Assembly (NCBI GenBank): GCA_003712165.1
Contig: RHLH01000001.1
Coordinates: 1,178,001 to 1,242,000, forward strand
Length of the DNA stretch: 64,000 bases
Origin: Phycisphaera sp.
GTDB taxonomy: Bacteria; Planctomycetota; Phycisphaerae; Phycisphaerales; UBA1924
Direction of reading: 5' to 3'
This document shows, one piece after another, positions 26,444 through 35,654 of the stretch (the first letter of the stretch is position 1; the number at the start of each line of letters is the position of its first letter). The translations under genes and the position numbers were made by a program. The notes beneath the pieces are model-generated. The model was not told where the DNA came from. It did not search any database and saw nothing but the letters and a program-made list of their open reading frames with translations.

Positions 26444-28114
26444 ATGACACACGACGACCAAGGCCAGTTGCAGAGGAATGAGCCGTCCGGGGGCAAAGAG
26501 CCATCAGGCCCGATGGCCCGCTTCCTGGGCTTTGTCGAGTGGCTCGGTAACCTCCTGCCCCACCCGGTTTCACTCTTTGCGCTGTTCGCGGTCGGTGTGG
26601 TGATCGCGAGTGCGGTGTTCTCGTGGACAGGGCTAAGCGCTGACGACCCCCGAGTGGGGCGAGAGGGCGAGGTCTTCACGGTGACGAGCCTGCTCTCGGG
26701 TGAAGGCATCCGCTGGATGGGCCAGAACATCGTGTCCAACTTCGCCGGCTTTGCGCCGCTGGGCACCGTGCTGGTGGCGCTGCTCGGAGTGGGTGTCGCG
26801 GAGAAATCCGGTCTACTGACCGCAGTCGTCCGCGGCATGGTGCTCGGCGCACCGCCAAAGCTTGTCACGGCGGTGGTCGTGTTCAGCGGTGTCCTGAGCA
26901 ATACCGCGAGCGAGATGGGCTACGTCGTGCTCATACCCCTCGCGATGGCGATCTATCACGCGCTCGGTCGGCATCCATTCGCGGGTATGGCAGCCGCCTT
27001 CGCGGGTGTGTCCGGTGGGTACAGCGCGAACCTGCTCATCGGGACCGTTGACCCGCTCCTGGCGGGTATCACTGAGGAAGCCGCGCGGCTGATCGACCCG
27101 ACGTACGAGGTCCACCCCGCCGTGAACTGGTACTTCATGATCGCCAGCACCTTCCTTGTGACTGGTGTGTGCTGGGCGGTGACGACGTTCATCGTCGAAC
27201 CAAGGCTCGGCACCTACGACGTGTCCGAGGCCGAAGACAGCCTGAGGCAGGCTTCGGATGAAGCGCACGAGATGCAGCCCGTCTCGAAACAGGAATGGCG
27301 CGGCATCGCATGGGCGGGGCTGAGTTGCCTGCTGGTGTGCATGGGCATCGTCGTGCTCGCCGGACCCGGCGGGGAAGCGACGAGGAACATGCTTGGCTGG
27401 CTGCCAGGCTGGGGTGTGCTGCAGAATCCCGATCCCGAGGCGAGCGGTGCCGAGGTGTTCAGGCCGCTGCTGAGAAGCGTGGTGCCGATGATCGTCATCT
27501 TCTTCGTGGTGCCCGGATTCGTGTACGGCCGGGTTGTGGGGACGATGAAGAACGATGTGGACGTGATCAACGCGATGGCCGACGCCATGCGCAGCATGGG
27601 GCTGTACATCGTGCTTGTCTTCTTTGCCGCGCAGTTCGTGGCGTTCTTCGGCTACTCGGGGCTTGGGCAGATTCTGGCAGTCAAGGGCGCCGATCTGTTG
27701 ATCGCCATGAACCTCGATAACCCGCTGGTCTTCTTGCCGTTCATTCTGATGTGCTGCTTTGTCAACCTGATGCTGGGTTCTGCGAGCGCGCAATGGGCGG
27801 TCACCGCACCGATCTTCGTGCCGATGCTCATGACCATCGGGTATAGCCCAGAGGTGATCCAGGCCGCGTATCGGATCGGGGACAGCACAACCAACATCAT
27901 CACTCCGATGATGAGCTACTTCGGTCTGATCCTTGCCGTCGCGACGAGGTACAAACGAGACCTCGGTATCGGGACTATGCTCGCAACGATGCTTCCCTAC
28001 TCGATCGCTCTGCTCATCGGGTGGACACTGCTGTTCTACCTTTGGGTGTTCGTGCTCGGTTTGCCCGTCGGACCCGACTCGCCGACAACGTACACGCTCG
28101 CATCGCCAACCTAA
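26444..28114 (+). CDS. AbgT-family transporter
   Basis: A 556-residue membrane protein with roughly 12 hydrophobic segments. It starts with FLGFVEWLGNLLPHPVSLFALFA and has the family regions GVSGGYSANLLIGTVDPLLAGITEEAA, DVINAMADAMRSMGLYIVLVFFAAQF, and MMSYFGLILAVATRYKRDLGIGTMLATMLPYS. AbgT members import p-aminobenzoyl-glutamate or export antimetabolites such as sulfonamides. No abgA/abgB hydrolase genes are nearby, so the substrate is unsettled. It begins 45 bp after the WD40 remnant. Confidence 0.92.
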   Translation: MTHDDQGQLQRNEPSGGKEPSGPMARFLGFVEWLGNLLPHPVSLFALFAVGVVIASAVFSWTGLSADDPRVGREGEVFTVTSLLSGEGIRWMGQNIVSNFAGFAPLGTVLVALLGVGVAEKSGLLTAVVRGMVLGAPPKLVTAVVVFSGVLSNTASEMGYVVLIPLAMAIYHALGRHPFAGMAAAFAGVSGGYSANLLIGTVDPLLAGITEEAARLIDPTYEVHPAVNWYFMIASTFLVTGVCWAVTTFIVEPRLGTYDVSEAEDSLRQASDEAHEMQPVSKQEWRGIAWAGLSCLLVCMGIVVLAGPGGEATRNMLGWLPGWGVLQNPDPEASGAEVFRPLLRSVVPMIVIFFVVPGFVYGRVVGTMKNDVDVINAMADAMRSMGLYIVLVFFAAQFVAFFGYSGLGQILAVKGADLLIAMNLDNPLVFLPFILMCCFVNLMLGSASAQWAVTAPIFVPMLMTIGYSPEVIQAAYRIGDSTTNIITPMMSYFGLILAVATRYKRDLGIGTMLATMLPYSIALLIGWTLLFYLWVFVLGLPVGPDSPTTYTLASPT

Positions 28115-28132
28115 TCTGGATAGGCTTGCGGC

Positions 28133-30364
28133 ATGCATATATCACCCATCGTTCGATCCGGGCTGTTCTGTCTTGCTCTGCTCTGGTCAGGCTTCGCGCA
28201 CGCCGTCGACGATTCATGGGAGTTGCTGCGCGCACACTACAAAGAGGCGTCGCCGCTCGCTCAGCGTGCTGCCGCGTTTCTCTATGAATACCGCCCGGAG
28301 CGTGATTCGGACATAGAGCCGCAAATCCTCATCGATAGTGTTGATTTGGCGATTCAAGCCCGCGATGAGTTCCAGTGGGCACACGCCGTGCCTGAAGACG
28401 AATTCTTGAATGATGTGCTGCCTTATGCGGTTCTGGACGAGACACGCGAGAATTGGCGCCCAGAAATGCTCGAGCGGTGCAGGCCGATCGTTGCAGGATG
28501 CTCCACCGCTTCAGAAGCAGCACAAGCGCTCAACCGTGAGTTGTTCAACCTCATTAATGTGCATTACAACACCGGGCGAAAGAAGCCTAATCAGAGCCCG
28601 GCGGAGTCGATCGTGCAGGGGCGAGCAACCTGCACCGGCCTGTCGATCATTCTTGTAGATGCCTGCCGATCTGTTGGTGTCCCCGCCCGAGTGGCTGGCG
28701 TCGCGAGTTGGCACGACAAGCGGGGCAACCACACGTGGGTCGAGATATGGGATGATGGCTGGCACTTTCTCGGCGCCGATGAGTACGACGCGAAAGGACT
28801 GAATCGCGGCTGGTTTGTTGGAGACGCGAGCCGCGCCATCGCTGGCAGTGAGGAGCACGCGGTATGGGCTTCATCATACAGGCGCACCGGTCGACACTTC
28901 CCGATGGTCTGGAATCGGGGAGACAAGACAGTTCACGCAGTCGATGCCACCCCTCGGTATACCCCGACGGAAGCGAATGAGGCAATCGAGTCAGATCTAG
29001 GTAACAACCAAAGTAAAGTTCAGATATATCTCAGAGTTTTTGACACTCGAGGCGGTGAGCGCCTTGTGGCAAGCGTGCGTGCGGCTGGAACGAACGAGAC
29101 TCATGCGGTTATCACAAAGGCCGGCACCGCAGATTTGAATGATATGCCCGCGTTGTTTCTTGACAAGGCTGAACGTGCCATACTGCTTATCGAACACGAG
29201 GGAAATATCCGGCGTTACATGGTTCCAGCAACAGGTGAAGGCACGCAAACGCTTGAGTTGTTCTGGGACGAACTCGGCCTGAGTAAAGCCGAAGCCGAGT
29301 CGCTGCTCAATGAGATGTATCAAACGCGAAAAGACTCGATCGCGAGCGAGAGTTGCAAAAAGCTGGAGTCTGGCGTGATCTCCATCGGTGATCACACGAT
29401 GAAACTGATGGAGAAGACATTCGGGGATGAGCCAACCAACGGCCACAGCCTGTGGATCTCGATGCACGGCGGCGGGGGTGCTCCTCCTGAAGTCAACGAC
29501 CGGCAGTGGCAGAATCAGATCGGTCTGTATGAACTCGATGAGGGGATTTACGTTGCGCCCCGAGCACCGACCGACACATGGAACCTGTGGCATCAGGCCC
29601 ACATAGATGACTTGTTCGGTGAACTTATCGAATGCATGATCGCGACGCGCAACGTCAATCCTGAACGGGTTTACCTCATGGGCTACTCTGCTGGCGGCGA
29701 TGGGGTCTTCCAGCTTGCGCCGCGGATGGCAGATCGATTTGCAGCGGCAGCGATGATGGCGGGTCATCCCAACGAAACCAAACCTCTCGGCCTACGAAAC
29801 CTGCCCTTTGCACTGCTCATGGGGGCAGAGGACTCGGCGTACGACAGAAACAAGAAAGCCCGAGAGTGGGAGAATTCTCTCGCAGAGCTACAAGACAGTG
29901 ATCCTGATGGGTATCTGCATGAGGTACGAATCTACGAGGGGCTCGGCCACTGGATGGAAAGACGCGATGCGGAAATCCTCCCTTGGATCGCTTCGCAGAC
30001 CCGCAACGCCTGGCCGAAGCGTGTGCTTTGGCATCAGGACGATGTGACTCACAATCGGTTCTATTGGCTTGCCGTGAACCCGGCGGACGCAATGCCTCGT
30101 ACGACAATCGATGCGGTAGTGGAAGGCCAGACGATATCGATTACTGTCCGGGACAATCTGTTTGCAATCACGCTCCGGTTCCGAGATGAGTTGGTTGATC
30201 TCGACAAGCCGATCAATGTGTTGGTCAATGAACAGCTGCTCTATGAAGGACTAGTTACAAGGTCAGTCGATGCAATCCGGCAGACGCTCGAAGAGAGGCT
30301 CGACCCACGAACCGCCGCTACGGCCGAGCTGGCGCTTGATTGGAATAGCAGCGATACGCCCTGA
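28133..30364 (+). CDS. Secreted transglutaminase-like plus esterase-like fusion protein
   Basis: A signal peptide ends at about residue 24 (FAHA). Residues 140-235 form a transglutaminase-core domain with the triad in GRATCTGLS (Cys), GNHTWVEIW (His) and GADEYD (Asp). Residues 430-640 form an alpha/beta-hydrolase domain with GYSAGGDGVF (Ser) and GLGHWM (His), resembling PHB depolymerase or feruloyl esterases. All catalytic residues of both domains appear intact. The domain pair suggests coupled cleavage or transfer on a peptide or polyester substrate outside the cytoplasm. It starts 18 bp after the transporter gene, so the two may be co-transcribed. Confidence 0.82.
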   Translation: MHISPIVRSGLFCLALLWSGFAHAVDDSWELLRAHYKEASPLAQRAAAFLYEYRPERDSDIEPQILIDSVDLAIQARDEFQWAHAVPEDEFLNDVLPYAVLDETRENWRPEMLERCRPIVAGCSTASEAAQALNRELFNLINVHYNTGRKKPNQSPAESIVQGRATCTGLSIILVDACRSVGVPARVAGVASWHDKRGNHTWVEIWDDGWHFLGADEYDAKGLNRGWFVGDASRAIAGSEEHAVWASSYRRTGRHFPMVWNRGDKTVHAVDATPRYTPTEANEAIESDLGNNQSKVQIYLRVFDTRGGERLVASVRAAGTNETHAVITKAGTADLNDMPALFLDKAERAILLIEHEGNIRRYMVPATGEGTQTLELFWDELGLSKAEAESLLNEMYQTRKDSIASESCKKLESGVISIGDHTMKLMEKTFGDEPTNGHSLWISMHGGGGAPPEVNDRQWQNQIGLYELDEGIYVAPRAPTDTWNLWHQAHIDDLFGELIECMIATRNVNPERVYLMGYSAGGDGVFQLAPRMADRFAAAAMMAGHPNETKPLGLRNLPFALLMGAEDSAYDRNKKAREWENSLAELQDSDPDGYLHEVRIYEGLGHWMERRDAEILPWIASQTRNAWPKRVLWHQDDVTHNRFYWLAVNPADAMPRTTIDAVVEGQTISITVRDNLFAITLRFRDELVDLDKPINVLVNEQLLYEGLVTRSVDAIRQTLEERLDPRTAATAELALDWNSSDTP

Positions 30365-30375
30365 CCGCAGTCTCA

Positions 30376-30804
30376 CTACTGCTCGTTTCTGTCATGCATG
30401 CGAATCAATCTATGCACAACAGCAGCGAGCGCAGCACCAACGACATACGACGCGAGATCGGGTAGGTGAAACACTTGTCCAAGCACCCACTTCGAGAGCG
30501 GAAACTCAGATGCCAGCCATGCGGGAAATGGTGTGAGTTGCAGAAATTCAACACACCAACCCGTCACAATCGCAGCAATGCATGCTATCCAGACTGAAAT
30601 TCGAATCAGCAGAACCGCGATGATCCAGTAAACAAATGCACACCAGAGCGCGACCCCGGCCAGCTTCGCCAGAGCTGGGTCCAAGATGCCTGATCTGGAT
30701 GCGAAACCCGCGCCAAGTGTAAGCACAGCCATCATGGCGGCACTGAGCCTTTCCCTACCGACGGCTGAGTGTGACTGGTTGTTTGTGGTCGCCTGCTGAT
30801 TCAC
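30376..30804 (-). CDS. DUF2809 family membrane protein
   Basis: 142 residues with four hydrophobic helices. Features typical of DUF2809 are an early GAGFASRSG, a TGWCVEFLQL segment and the C-terminal LPDLASYVVGAALA. The family's role is unknown. It is convergent with the transglutaminase-esterase gene. Confidence 0.75.
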   Translation of the reverse strand: MNQQATTNNQSHSAVGRERLSAAMMAVLTLGAGFASRSGILDPALAKLAGVALWCAFVYWIIAVLLIRISVWIACIAAIVTGWCVEFLQLTPFPAWLASEFPLSKWVLGQVFHLPDLASYVVGAALAAVVHRLIRMHDRNEQ

Positions 30805-31010
30805 TGCTCGGTGCTACGGCTCCGGAGTCGGTCCTGGTTCACCGTATGAGCGAAGAAATATAGAATACAGACCGCTGGCATCCGATATTGTCTGATTCTC
30901 ATTCCCCCAGCAGACGCCCTCCTGTAGCAGAGATATCGGTCGGCATTATGCTCCTACGTATCGTCTGTTCTCTGCCTGCCTGAGCGCGAACGCGATCTGC
31001 TCACTCCGGT

Positions 31011-31889
31011 TCAAGCAGTCTTGAGTGGAGCTGAGCTCTTGCTGATAATCGTGAAAATGTCTTCGACTTGTGAGCGTGTGAGCTTGGCACCAGGCCCGCC
31101 TGCCTCAACGGCATCGATAGTCGCCTGAGCCAGAGCCAAATTGAGCGCGTTAAACCGCACGATACCAATGTCGCTCTCACCATTCTGGAGATTCAAGATA
31201 TAGCTTTCCGCACCGCTTAGATTCACCCGAGCAATACCGATGAGACTCGCCCGATCGAGAGTTCGTGGCAGGTAACAACGACCCGCGTGAACGTCGTCTG
31301 CGGAATCTCGGATGATGTTGATAAGCTGGAGTCCCTCGCCGAACGCGGTTGAGTCTGTTCTCAGGGCATCGAGCATCGGTGCGAGATGCTCGTTGTGAGC
31401 AACGAAGAGATCGGTGAGCATCTCGCCAACGATGCCGGCGACGATGTAGCAATACTCCTTGAGATCCTCGACGCTGCCGTCGGAAAGGTCACGCCCGAGA
31501 TAATGCGCCATTCCCCTGCATGTGCGTACAAGATGAAGCTCGATTGGAGACCGCTCTCTTGTATCGAGCATCTCGTAAGCTTCGATCAGGATCGATGTGC
31601 AGTCGAGGAGCTCTGAGTATCCGTCGTTCTGGATGGCCTGCGGATCAAACTCCAGCCTGCCTAACACTTCTCGCATGATTCGAGGGTCTTCTTCGAAGCG
31701 ATTCGAAATGGTCTGCAGCGCTCGTCTGCGATCCTCGATCGAGCATGGCAGCTCATCCTCGATAGTGTCGGCGATCCGAAAGAGGAGGTAGGCCACGCTT
31801 ACAGAGTGCTGGAGTGAGTCGGGCAGAAGAGGAATCGAGAGGGCGAACGTTCTGCTCGTCTTCCGGAGAAGATCATCGATGAGACTCAC
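31011..31889 (-). CDS. crtB: Phytoene/squalene synthase
   Basis: 292 residues from a GTG start at 31889 (VSLIDDLLRKTSRTFALSIPLL). The two aspartate-rich prenyl-diphosphate sites are present as DTIEDE and GLQLINIIRDSADD, with RTFALSIPLLP and YCYIVAGIVGEM also typical. It condenses two prenyl diphosphates head-to-head, in carotenoid synthesis most likely geranylgeranyl diphosphate to phytoene. A GTGA overlap couples it to the crtI-like reading frame upstream. A longer frame to 32045 is antisense to that remnant and was rejected. Confidence 0.9.
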   Translation of the reverse strand: MSLIDDLLRKTSRTFALSIPLLPDSLQHSVSVAYLLFRIADTIEDELPCSIEDRRRALQTISNRFEEDPRIMREVLGRLEFDPQAIQNDGYSELLDCTSILIEAYEMLDTRERSPIELHLVRTCRGMAHYLGRDLSDGSVEDLKEYCYIVAGIVGEMLTDLFVAHNEHLAPMLDALRTDSTAFGEGLQLINIIRDSADDVHAGRCYLPRTLDRASLIGIARVNLSGAESYILNLQNGESDIGIVRFNALNLALAQATIDAVEAGGPGAKLTRSQVEDIFTIISKSSAPLKTA

Positions 31890-32240
31890 AGTCCTGCTCC
31901 TGCAAGTTCGGTTAATGGAGCGCACCCAGCGCCATGCGCTGCCTTGATGCCAAGCTCCTTGAGCAGGAGGCCTGCGGTGATCTGTGAGGAGAGGAAAATA
32001 ACGGGCAGGCCCGATCCGGGATGAGTCCCACCGCCTACAAGCCACGCCCCCTCTACGAACGGGAGTTTGTGTTGCGGTCTCTTGTGGAGCATCTGATCAA
32101 GCGAATGGGCAAGGTTGAATGTCGCACCGAAATTAATGTTCGATGCCGCCCAGTCGTCTGGCGTCAGAATCATCTCTTCACGCACACGGCCTCGGAGATC
32201 AAGCCCCAAGAGATCACGCATGCGATTCAACAGACGATCC
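31886..32240 (-). pseudogene. crtI: Phytoene desaturase (CrtI-like) C-terminal remnant
   Basis: About 115 residues match the C-terminus of phytoene desaturases: NRMRDLLGLDLRGRV, ILTPDDW, GATFNLAHSLDQML, and the FAD-binding LVGGGTHPGSGLP. A full enzyme has about 490-510 residues; the N-terminal dinucleotide-binding domain is missing. Immediately beyond about 32240 the sequence on the other strand is a glycosyltransferase reading away. The remnant is therefore cut at a junction rather than decayed, and it cannot be a working desaturase. Confidence 0.85.
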
Positions 32241-32242
32241 TT

Positions 32243-32983
32243 GCAGACTGGATCCTGAATATCGATGCCGATGTGAGGCTCGCACCCGACGCGGTAGGTC
32301 GGGCACTCGCGTTCGCTCGCAAGTCCAAAGCCGGGCTTATCTCCACCTTTCCGCGCCAGATCACGTCCTCGCTCGGCGAAGCGCTGGTTGTACCGATGAT
32401 CTTCTATCTTCTGATCGGGTACCTGCCGTTCTGGAGTATGCGCCGGTCACTCTCGCCCTCCACGAGCGCTGCCTGCGGCCAGTTCATACTGGTGAGGCGC
32501 GATGCCTACTTCGATTCGGGCGGGCATGCCGAAATCAGAGATTCGATGCACGACGGAGTCAAGCTCCCCAGACTCTTCCGGAAGGCGGGGCACAAGACAG
32601 ACCTCTTCGACGGCACCACACTCTGCTGTGTCCGTATGTACACAGGATTGGCGCAGACCTGGCGAGGTTTCGCGAAGAACGGCTACGAAGGGCTCGGCTC
32701 ATTTGGGCTTCTTATCTTTCTTACCGTTCTCCATTTGACAGTCCACATTGTGCCGTGGTTGTTGCTCCCGATACTGCTTATTGCTGGACACACAGGATTT
32801 GGACTGGCATTCGCCGCATTGGCGGTTCTGCTGCAGATCGCTCAGAGGCTCATGCTTACCACACGGTTCGAGCATTCTGCGGCACTCGCGCCGCTACACC
32901 CGGTCTCGATACTGCTGCTTACTATCATCCAGTGGCACTCATTCGCCCTGCACCGCAATTCCGGCAGGTCTTGGAAAGGAAGG
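32243..32983 (+). pseudogene. Carotenoid-type GT2 glycosyltransferase, 5'-truncated, continuous with idi
   Basis: The frame picks up inside a family 2 glycosyltransferase at DWILNIDADVRLAP and continues through FPRQITSSLG, GQFILVRRDAYFDSGGH, DSMHDGVKLPRLF and membrane helices to HRNSGRSWKGRT. The WKGR ending is usual for these proteins. The N-terminal half of the GT-A domain with the UDP-binding residues is missing. The open frame runs on without a stop into idi (32987) and, upstream, backward into antisense crtI (32021). The first 70 codons of that frame are therefore not real protein. Confidence 0.8.
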
Positions 32984-32986
32984 ACC

Positions 32987-33559
32987 ATGTCTGAGCACAA
33001 TTCAGAAGAGCTCGTTGTTCTTGTTGATGAGAACGACAATGAGCGGGGCATCATGGGGAAGCAGGCCGCGCATCTGAACGGCGGGTCTCTCCACCGCGCG
33101 TTCTCGGTGTTTGTGCTTGATGCCGGTGACAGGCTGATGTTGCAGAAGCGCGCCCAGGGCAAGTACCACTTCGGCGGACGCTGGACGAATACGTGCTGCA
33201 GCCACCCCAGACCCGGAGAGAAACCTGAGGAGGGTGCAATGCGTCGGCTGCAGGAAGAGATGGGGCTTGATCTCTCGGTCGAGTTCAGAGGCTCGTTTGT
33301 TTATAAGGCTTTTGATTCCGGCTCGGGTCTCACTGAGCACGAGCTGGATCACGTTTTCGTCGGTAGAACATCCCGGGAGCCGGCGCTCAATCCAGAAGAA
33401 GCCGAGGGGTGGCGTTGGATTACGATGCAAGACCTCGCACAAGAGCTCGAAGAATCCCCTGAGAACTTCACACCCTGGTTCCCGCTCGCGTTGAAGGAGT
33501 TGGATGAGTTCCATGAGGTGCTTAACCGCCGCTCACGCGTGACTCATCCAGCACACTAA
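32987..33559 (+). CDS. idi: Isopentenyl-diphosphate delta-isomerase, type I
   Basis: 190 residues of the Nudix-fold isomerase: LHRAFSVFVLDAGDRLMLQKRA, KYHFGGRWTNTCCSHPRPGE (catalytic Cys and metal His), MRRLQEEMGLD (Nudix-box Glu region) and ELDHVFVG. It interconverts IPP and DMAPP for isoprenoid synthesis. AAGGAAGG lies 5 bases before the ATG at 32987, so it can be translated independently, even though the truncated glycosyltransferase frame reads into it without a stop. Confidence 0.92.
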   Translation: MSEHNSEELVVLVDENDNERGIMGKQAAHLNGGSLHRAFSVFVLDAGDRLMLQKRAQGKYHFGGRWTNTCCSHPRPGEKPEEGAMRRLQEEMGLDLSVEFRGSFVYKAFDSGSGLTEHELDHVFVGRTSREPALNPEEAEGWRWITMQDLAQELEESPENFTPWFPLALKELDEFHEVLNRRSRVTHPAH

Positions 33560-34328
33560 CCCGGCTCTCACTGTGCACGGTGATCCCGAAGACCTTGATG
33601 GCTTCTTTGCCTTCCTCGGCAACCATGCCCGCCTGCCTCTCGCCCTGATCGATCCAAGCCCGCTGAGTGAGAGCAATCCTCGCCGGGCCGGTCGCAAACT
33701 TCAGCTCTGATTCGATGACAAAGGCATCGAACACACCAGCGGGAGTTTCGATCGTCTGTGTGCCGATCCCACGCACGACCGATGTCCCCCTGCCGCTTCC
33801 TGAGCCAAACATTGGACCAGTTGATGTCACCTCGATCTCGCGTTCCACTGTGTCGCCAGCATGCAGTGTCCTCGGGAGGAACACTGCTCGCGGGTCAAAG
33901 TCGCTCTCAACCTTGTTAGACAGATTCGAGACAATCAAGATATCTCCGGATTCACCAAGCTCGAGTTGGGTTCTTCCTGAGACGACGGACTGCACTTCTG
34001 TTGCCAACCGGATGATCAGAGTACCATCCGATTTGGGAGTGATGGAGCGGAGCACGGATTCTGGCCCGTTGCGCTCGGATGTGAATCGAAGGAACCGGTC
34101 GCTCCGAGCCGACTCGGGCCAGATACCAGCTGCCGATATAGAGCCCTCCGTACGGAGTTCGCCAACCCTGAGCTCGCTCTCGCGGGCGGTCATCGGGGCA
34201 CCGATGATTGAGAACGCGTCGTAGACCGCGGTGGCTCTTGAGCTGCATGCATTCAAAGCCAAAGTGCATCCAACGATCCCCGAGAGCGAAACCAGCATCG
34301 CTAGAGTTCGGCACGGTTTCTGTATCAT
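33522..34328 (-). CDS. Hypothetical lipoprotein
   Basis: 268 residues from MIQKPCR, with a signal sequence and lipobox LALNAC (Cys about residue 28). The rest is beta-rich (GDTVEREIEVTSTGP, TIETPAGVFDAFVIESEL), resembling DUF3108/DUF6263-type periplasmic proteins, but I cannot name the family with confidence. It overlaps the 3' end of idi convergently by 38 bp. No catalytic motif is seen. Confidence 0.65.
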   Translation of the reverse strand: MIQKPCRTLAMLVSLSGIVGCTLALNACSSRATAVYDAFSIIGAPMTARESELRVGELRTEGSISAAGIWPESARSDRFLRFTSERNGPESVLRSITPKSDGTLIIRLATEVQSVVSGRTQLELGESGDILIVSNLSNKVESDFDPRAVFLPRTLHAGDTVEREIEVTSTGPMFGSGSGRGTSVVRGIGTQTIETPAGVFDAFVIESELKFATGPARIALTQRAWIDQGERQAGMVAEEGKEAIKVFGITVHSESRVSVLDESRVSGG

Positions 34329-34406
34329 GAGCACCCTCTGGTAGGTCATGCGATTCCCCAAAGCGCGAAGCCTCGCAAGTGGATTCGTCAGGATGCTGAG
34401 GTCTGG

Positions 34407-34913
34407 ATGCAGGCGACGGAGAAAGTGATGAAGCCGCTTCAGGTTGGAGACGAATCCCCAGACTTTGCTCTCAAGGGCGCCTCGTACTCAACTCTCTTCC
34501 AGCTCATCCGTGAGCAGAAAATCCCGGCCTTCGTCTATTTCTACCCAGCCGACTTCTCACCTGCCTGCACGGCACAGGCCTGCATGATGCGCAACACCGT
34601 GCGGCGCGAGTCGGCAACCAACGGGGTCGTCATCGGTGTGAGTCCGCAGGGCGCCGGGCTCCATCGCGCATTCCAGAGCATCATGCATCTCCCGCAGCAG
34701 CTCGTGTCAGACCGGAACAAGGAGATCGGGCGGTCGTACGGAGCCGTTGGACCCTTGGGAATCTACCGGCGGCTCTCGTACATCATCAGTGAAGATAAAC
34801 GGATCCTCATGATGGCCGAGGGCGGTTTGGCAATCGCTTCGCATAAGAAGCTTGCGAAGAAGTATTTTGAGATATTGCAGTACAAACACGAAGGTGATCC
34901 AGCAAGCAAGTGA
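34407..34913 (+). CDS. Peroxiredoxin (AhpC/TSA family, BCP-like)
   Basis: 168 residues with GDESPDFALKG at the N-terminus and YFYPADFSPACTAQACMMR containing the peroxidatic Cys (in SPACT) and a nearby second Cys, as in bacterioferritin comigratory proteins. The downstream region LVSDRNKEIGRSYGA is also typical. It reduces hydroperoxides using thioredoxin-type donors. The start could be at 34407 or at the internal ATG seven codons later. Confidence 0.85.
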   Translation: MQATEKVMKPLQVGDESPDFALKGASYSTLFQLIREQKIPAFVYFYPADFSPACTAQACMMRNTVRRESATNGVVIGVSPQGAGLHRAFQSIMHLPQQLVSDRNKEIGRSYGAVGPLGIYRRLSYIISEDKRILMMAEGGLAIASHKKLAKKYFEILQYKHEGDPASK

Positions 34914-35234
34914 TGCCGCTGGATTGGCTACTCGTTGCAGTAGTTCCATCGTAGGATGCCGTTCAATCAGCGTTTCAGGCACCAAAATGTTCATTTCTGA
35001 TCAAAGTGTAACAGTTGCATTCGAATTGCCCCTATTGTCTGTGAAGTGCGGATTTTAGTCCCTTAGCTCTCTGTGTGGCAGCGCGATTACGGTTTCATCT
35101 CAGCAGCAAGGTAATCGCCTCATAGGATCAACCAAAAAAATCCGCGCCGAGAATGGCGCGAAACCGACTCGGGCTAAGAGCATATTGGACGGGTACGGCA
35201 TTCTTATATCGTTGCAGAGTCGGTCCGCACACAA
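34914..35234. other. Intergenic stretch of about 320 bp
   Basis: No gene is recognised. Between about 35148 and 35166 a short inverted repeat (GCGCCGAGAATGGCGCG) follows a run of A, which could end transcription from the minus-strand genes. Otherwise nothing is seen. Confidence 0.4.
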
Positions 35235-35654
35235 TCACTGGGGATTGCGAATCGCTGCTTGAGCAGCACGTGCCCCTTTGTATGCAGCCACAGCCTTGGT
35301 TGTAAGAGATAACGTGATAATCACAGCTATTTTTCGAGGTGCATCTGCGCTCGCGATAATCAATAGGTCGACCGCCATATACGAAAGGAAGACGGCGAGC
35401 GCAAACCCGAGAGCATGTCGCTCAGGTTGTTTTCTAGTACACCAAGAGAGCGCCAAGTAAAACAGAAACGGTCCCGCGATGACACTGGACCATGGTGCAA
35501 TCTCTTTGGCGGCTGCCTCGTAGAAACTTACATCGCGGCCCGGTTCAATAAAGAAAGAATAGACGGCAACGACAATGATGCTGATAGCAATGTTCACTGC
35601 CATGATCAGCAACGAGACACCGATCGCCTTGATAATATCAATTTCCCTAAACAT
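35235..35654 (-). CDS. Hypothetical membrane protein
   Basis: 139 residues with four predicted transmembrane helices (for example IGVSLLIMAVNIAISIIVVAVYSFF and GPFLFYLALSW). No known family is recognised. Its start overlaps the end of the AraC-type regulator gene by 8 bp, so it is translated from the same message and may be its target or partner. Confidence 0.65.
   Translation of the reverse strand: MFREIDIIKAIGVSLLIMAVNIAISIIVVAVYSFFIEPGRDVSFYEAAAKEIAPWSSVIAGPFLFYLALSWCTRKQPERHALGFALAVFLSYMAVDLLIIASADAPRKIAVIITLSLTTKAVAAYKGARAAQAAIRNPQ

Noticed and set aside
26813-28138. Minus-strand open frame of 441 codons opposite the AbgT gene
   Set aside because: His/Arg/Glu-rich antisense shadow of a membrane-protein gene with clear family motifs on the other strand.
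31886-32045. Longer N-terminus for crtB reaching 32045
   Set aside because: The added residues are Arg-rich and out of frame with the crtI remnant; the GTG at 31889 overlapping the crtI stop fits coupled translation.
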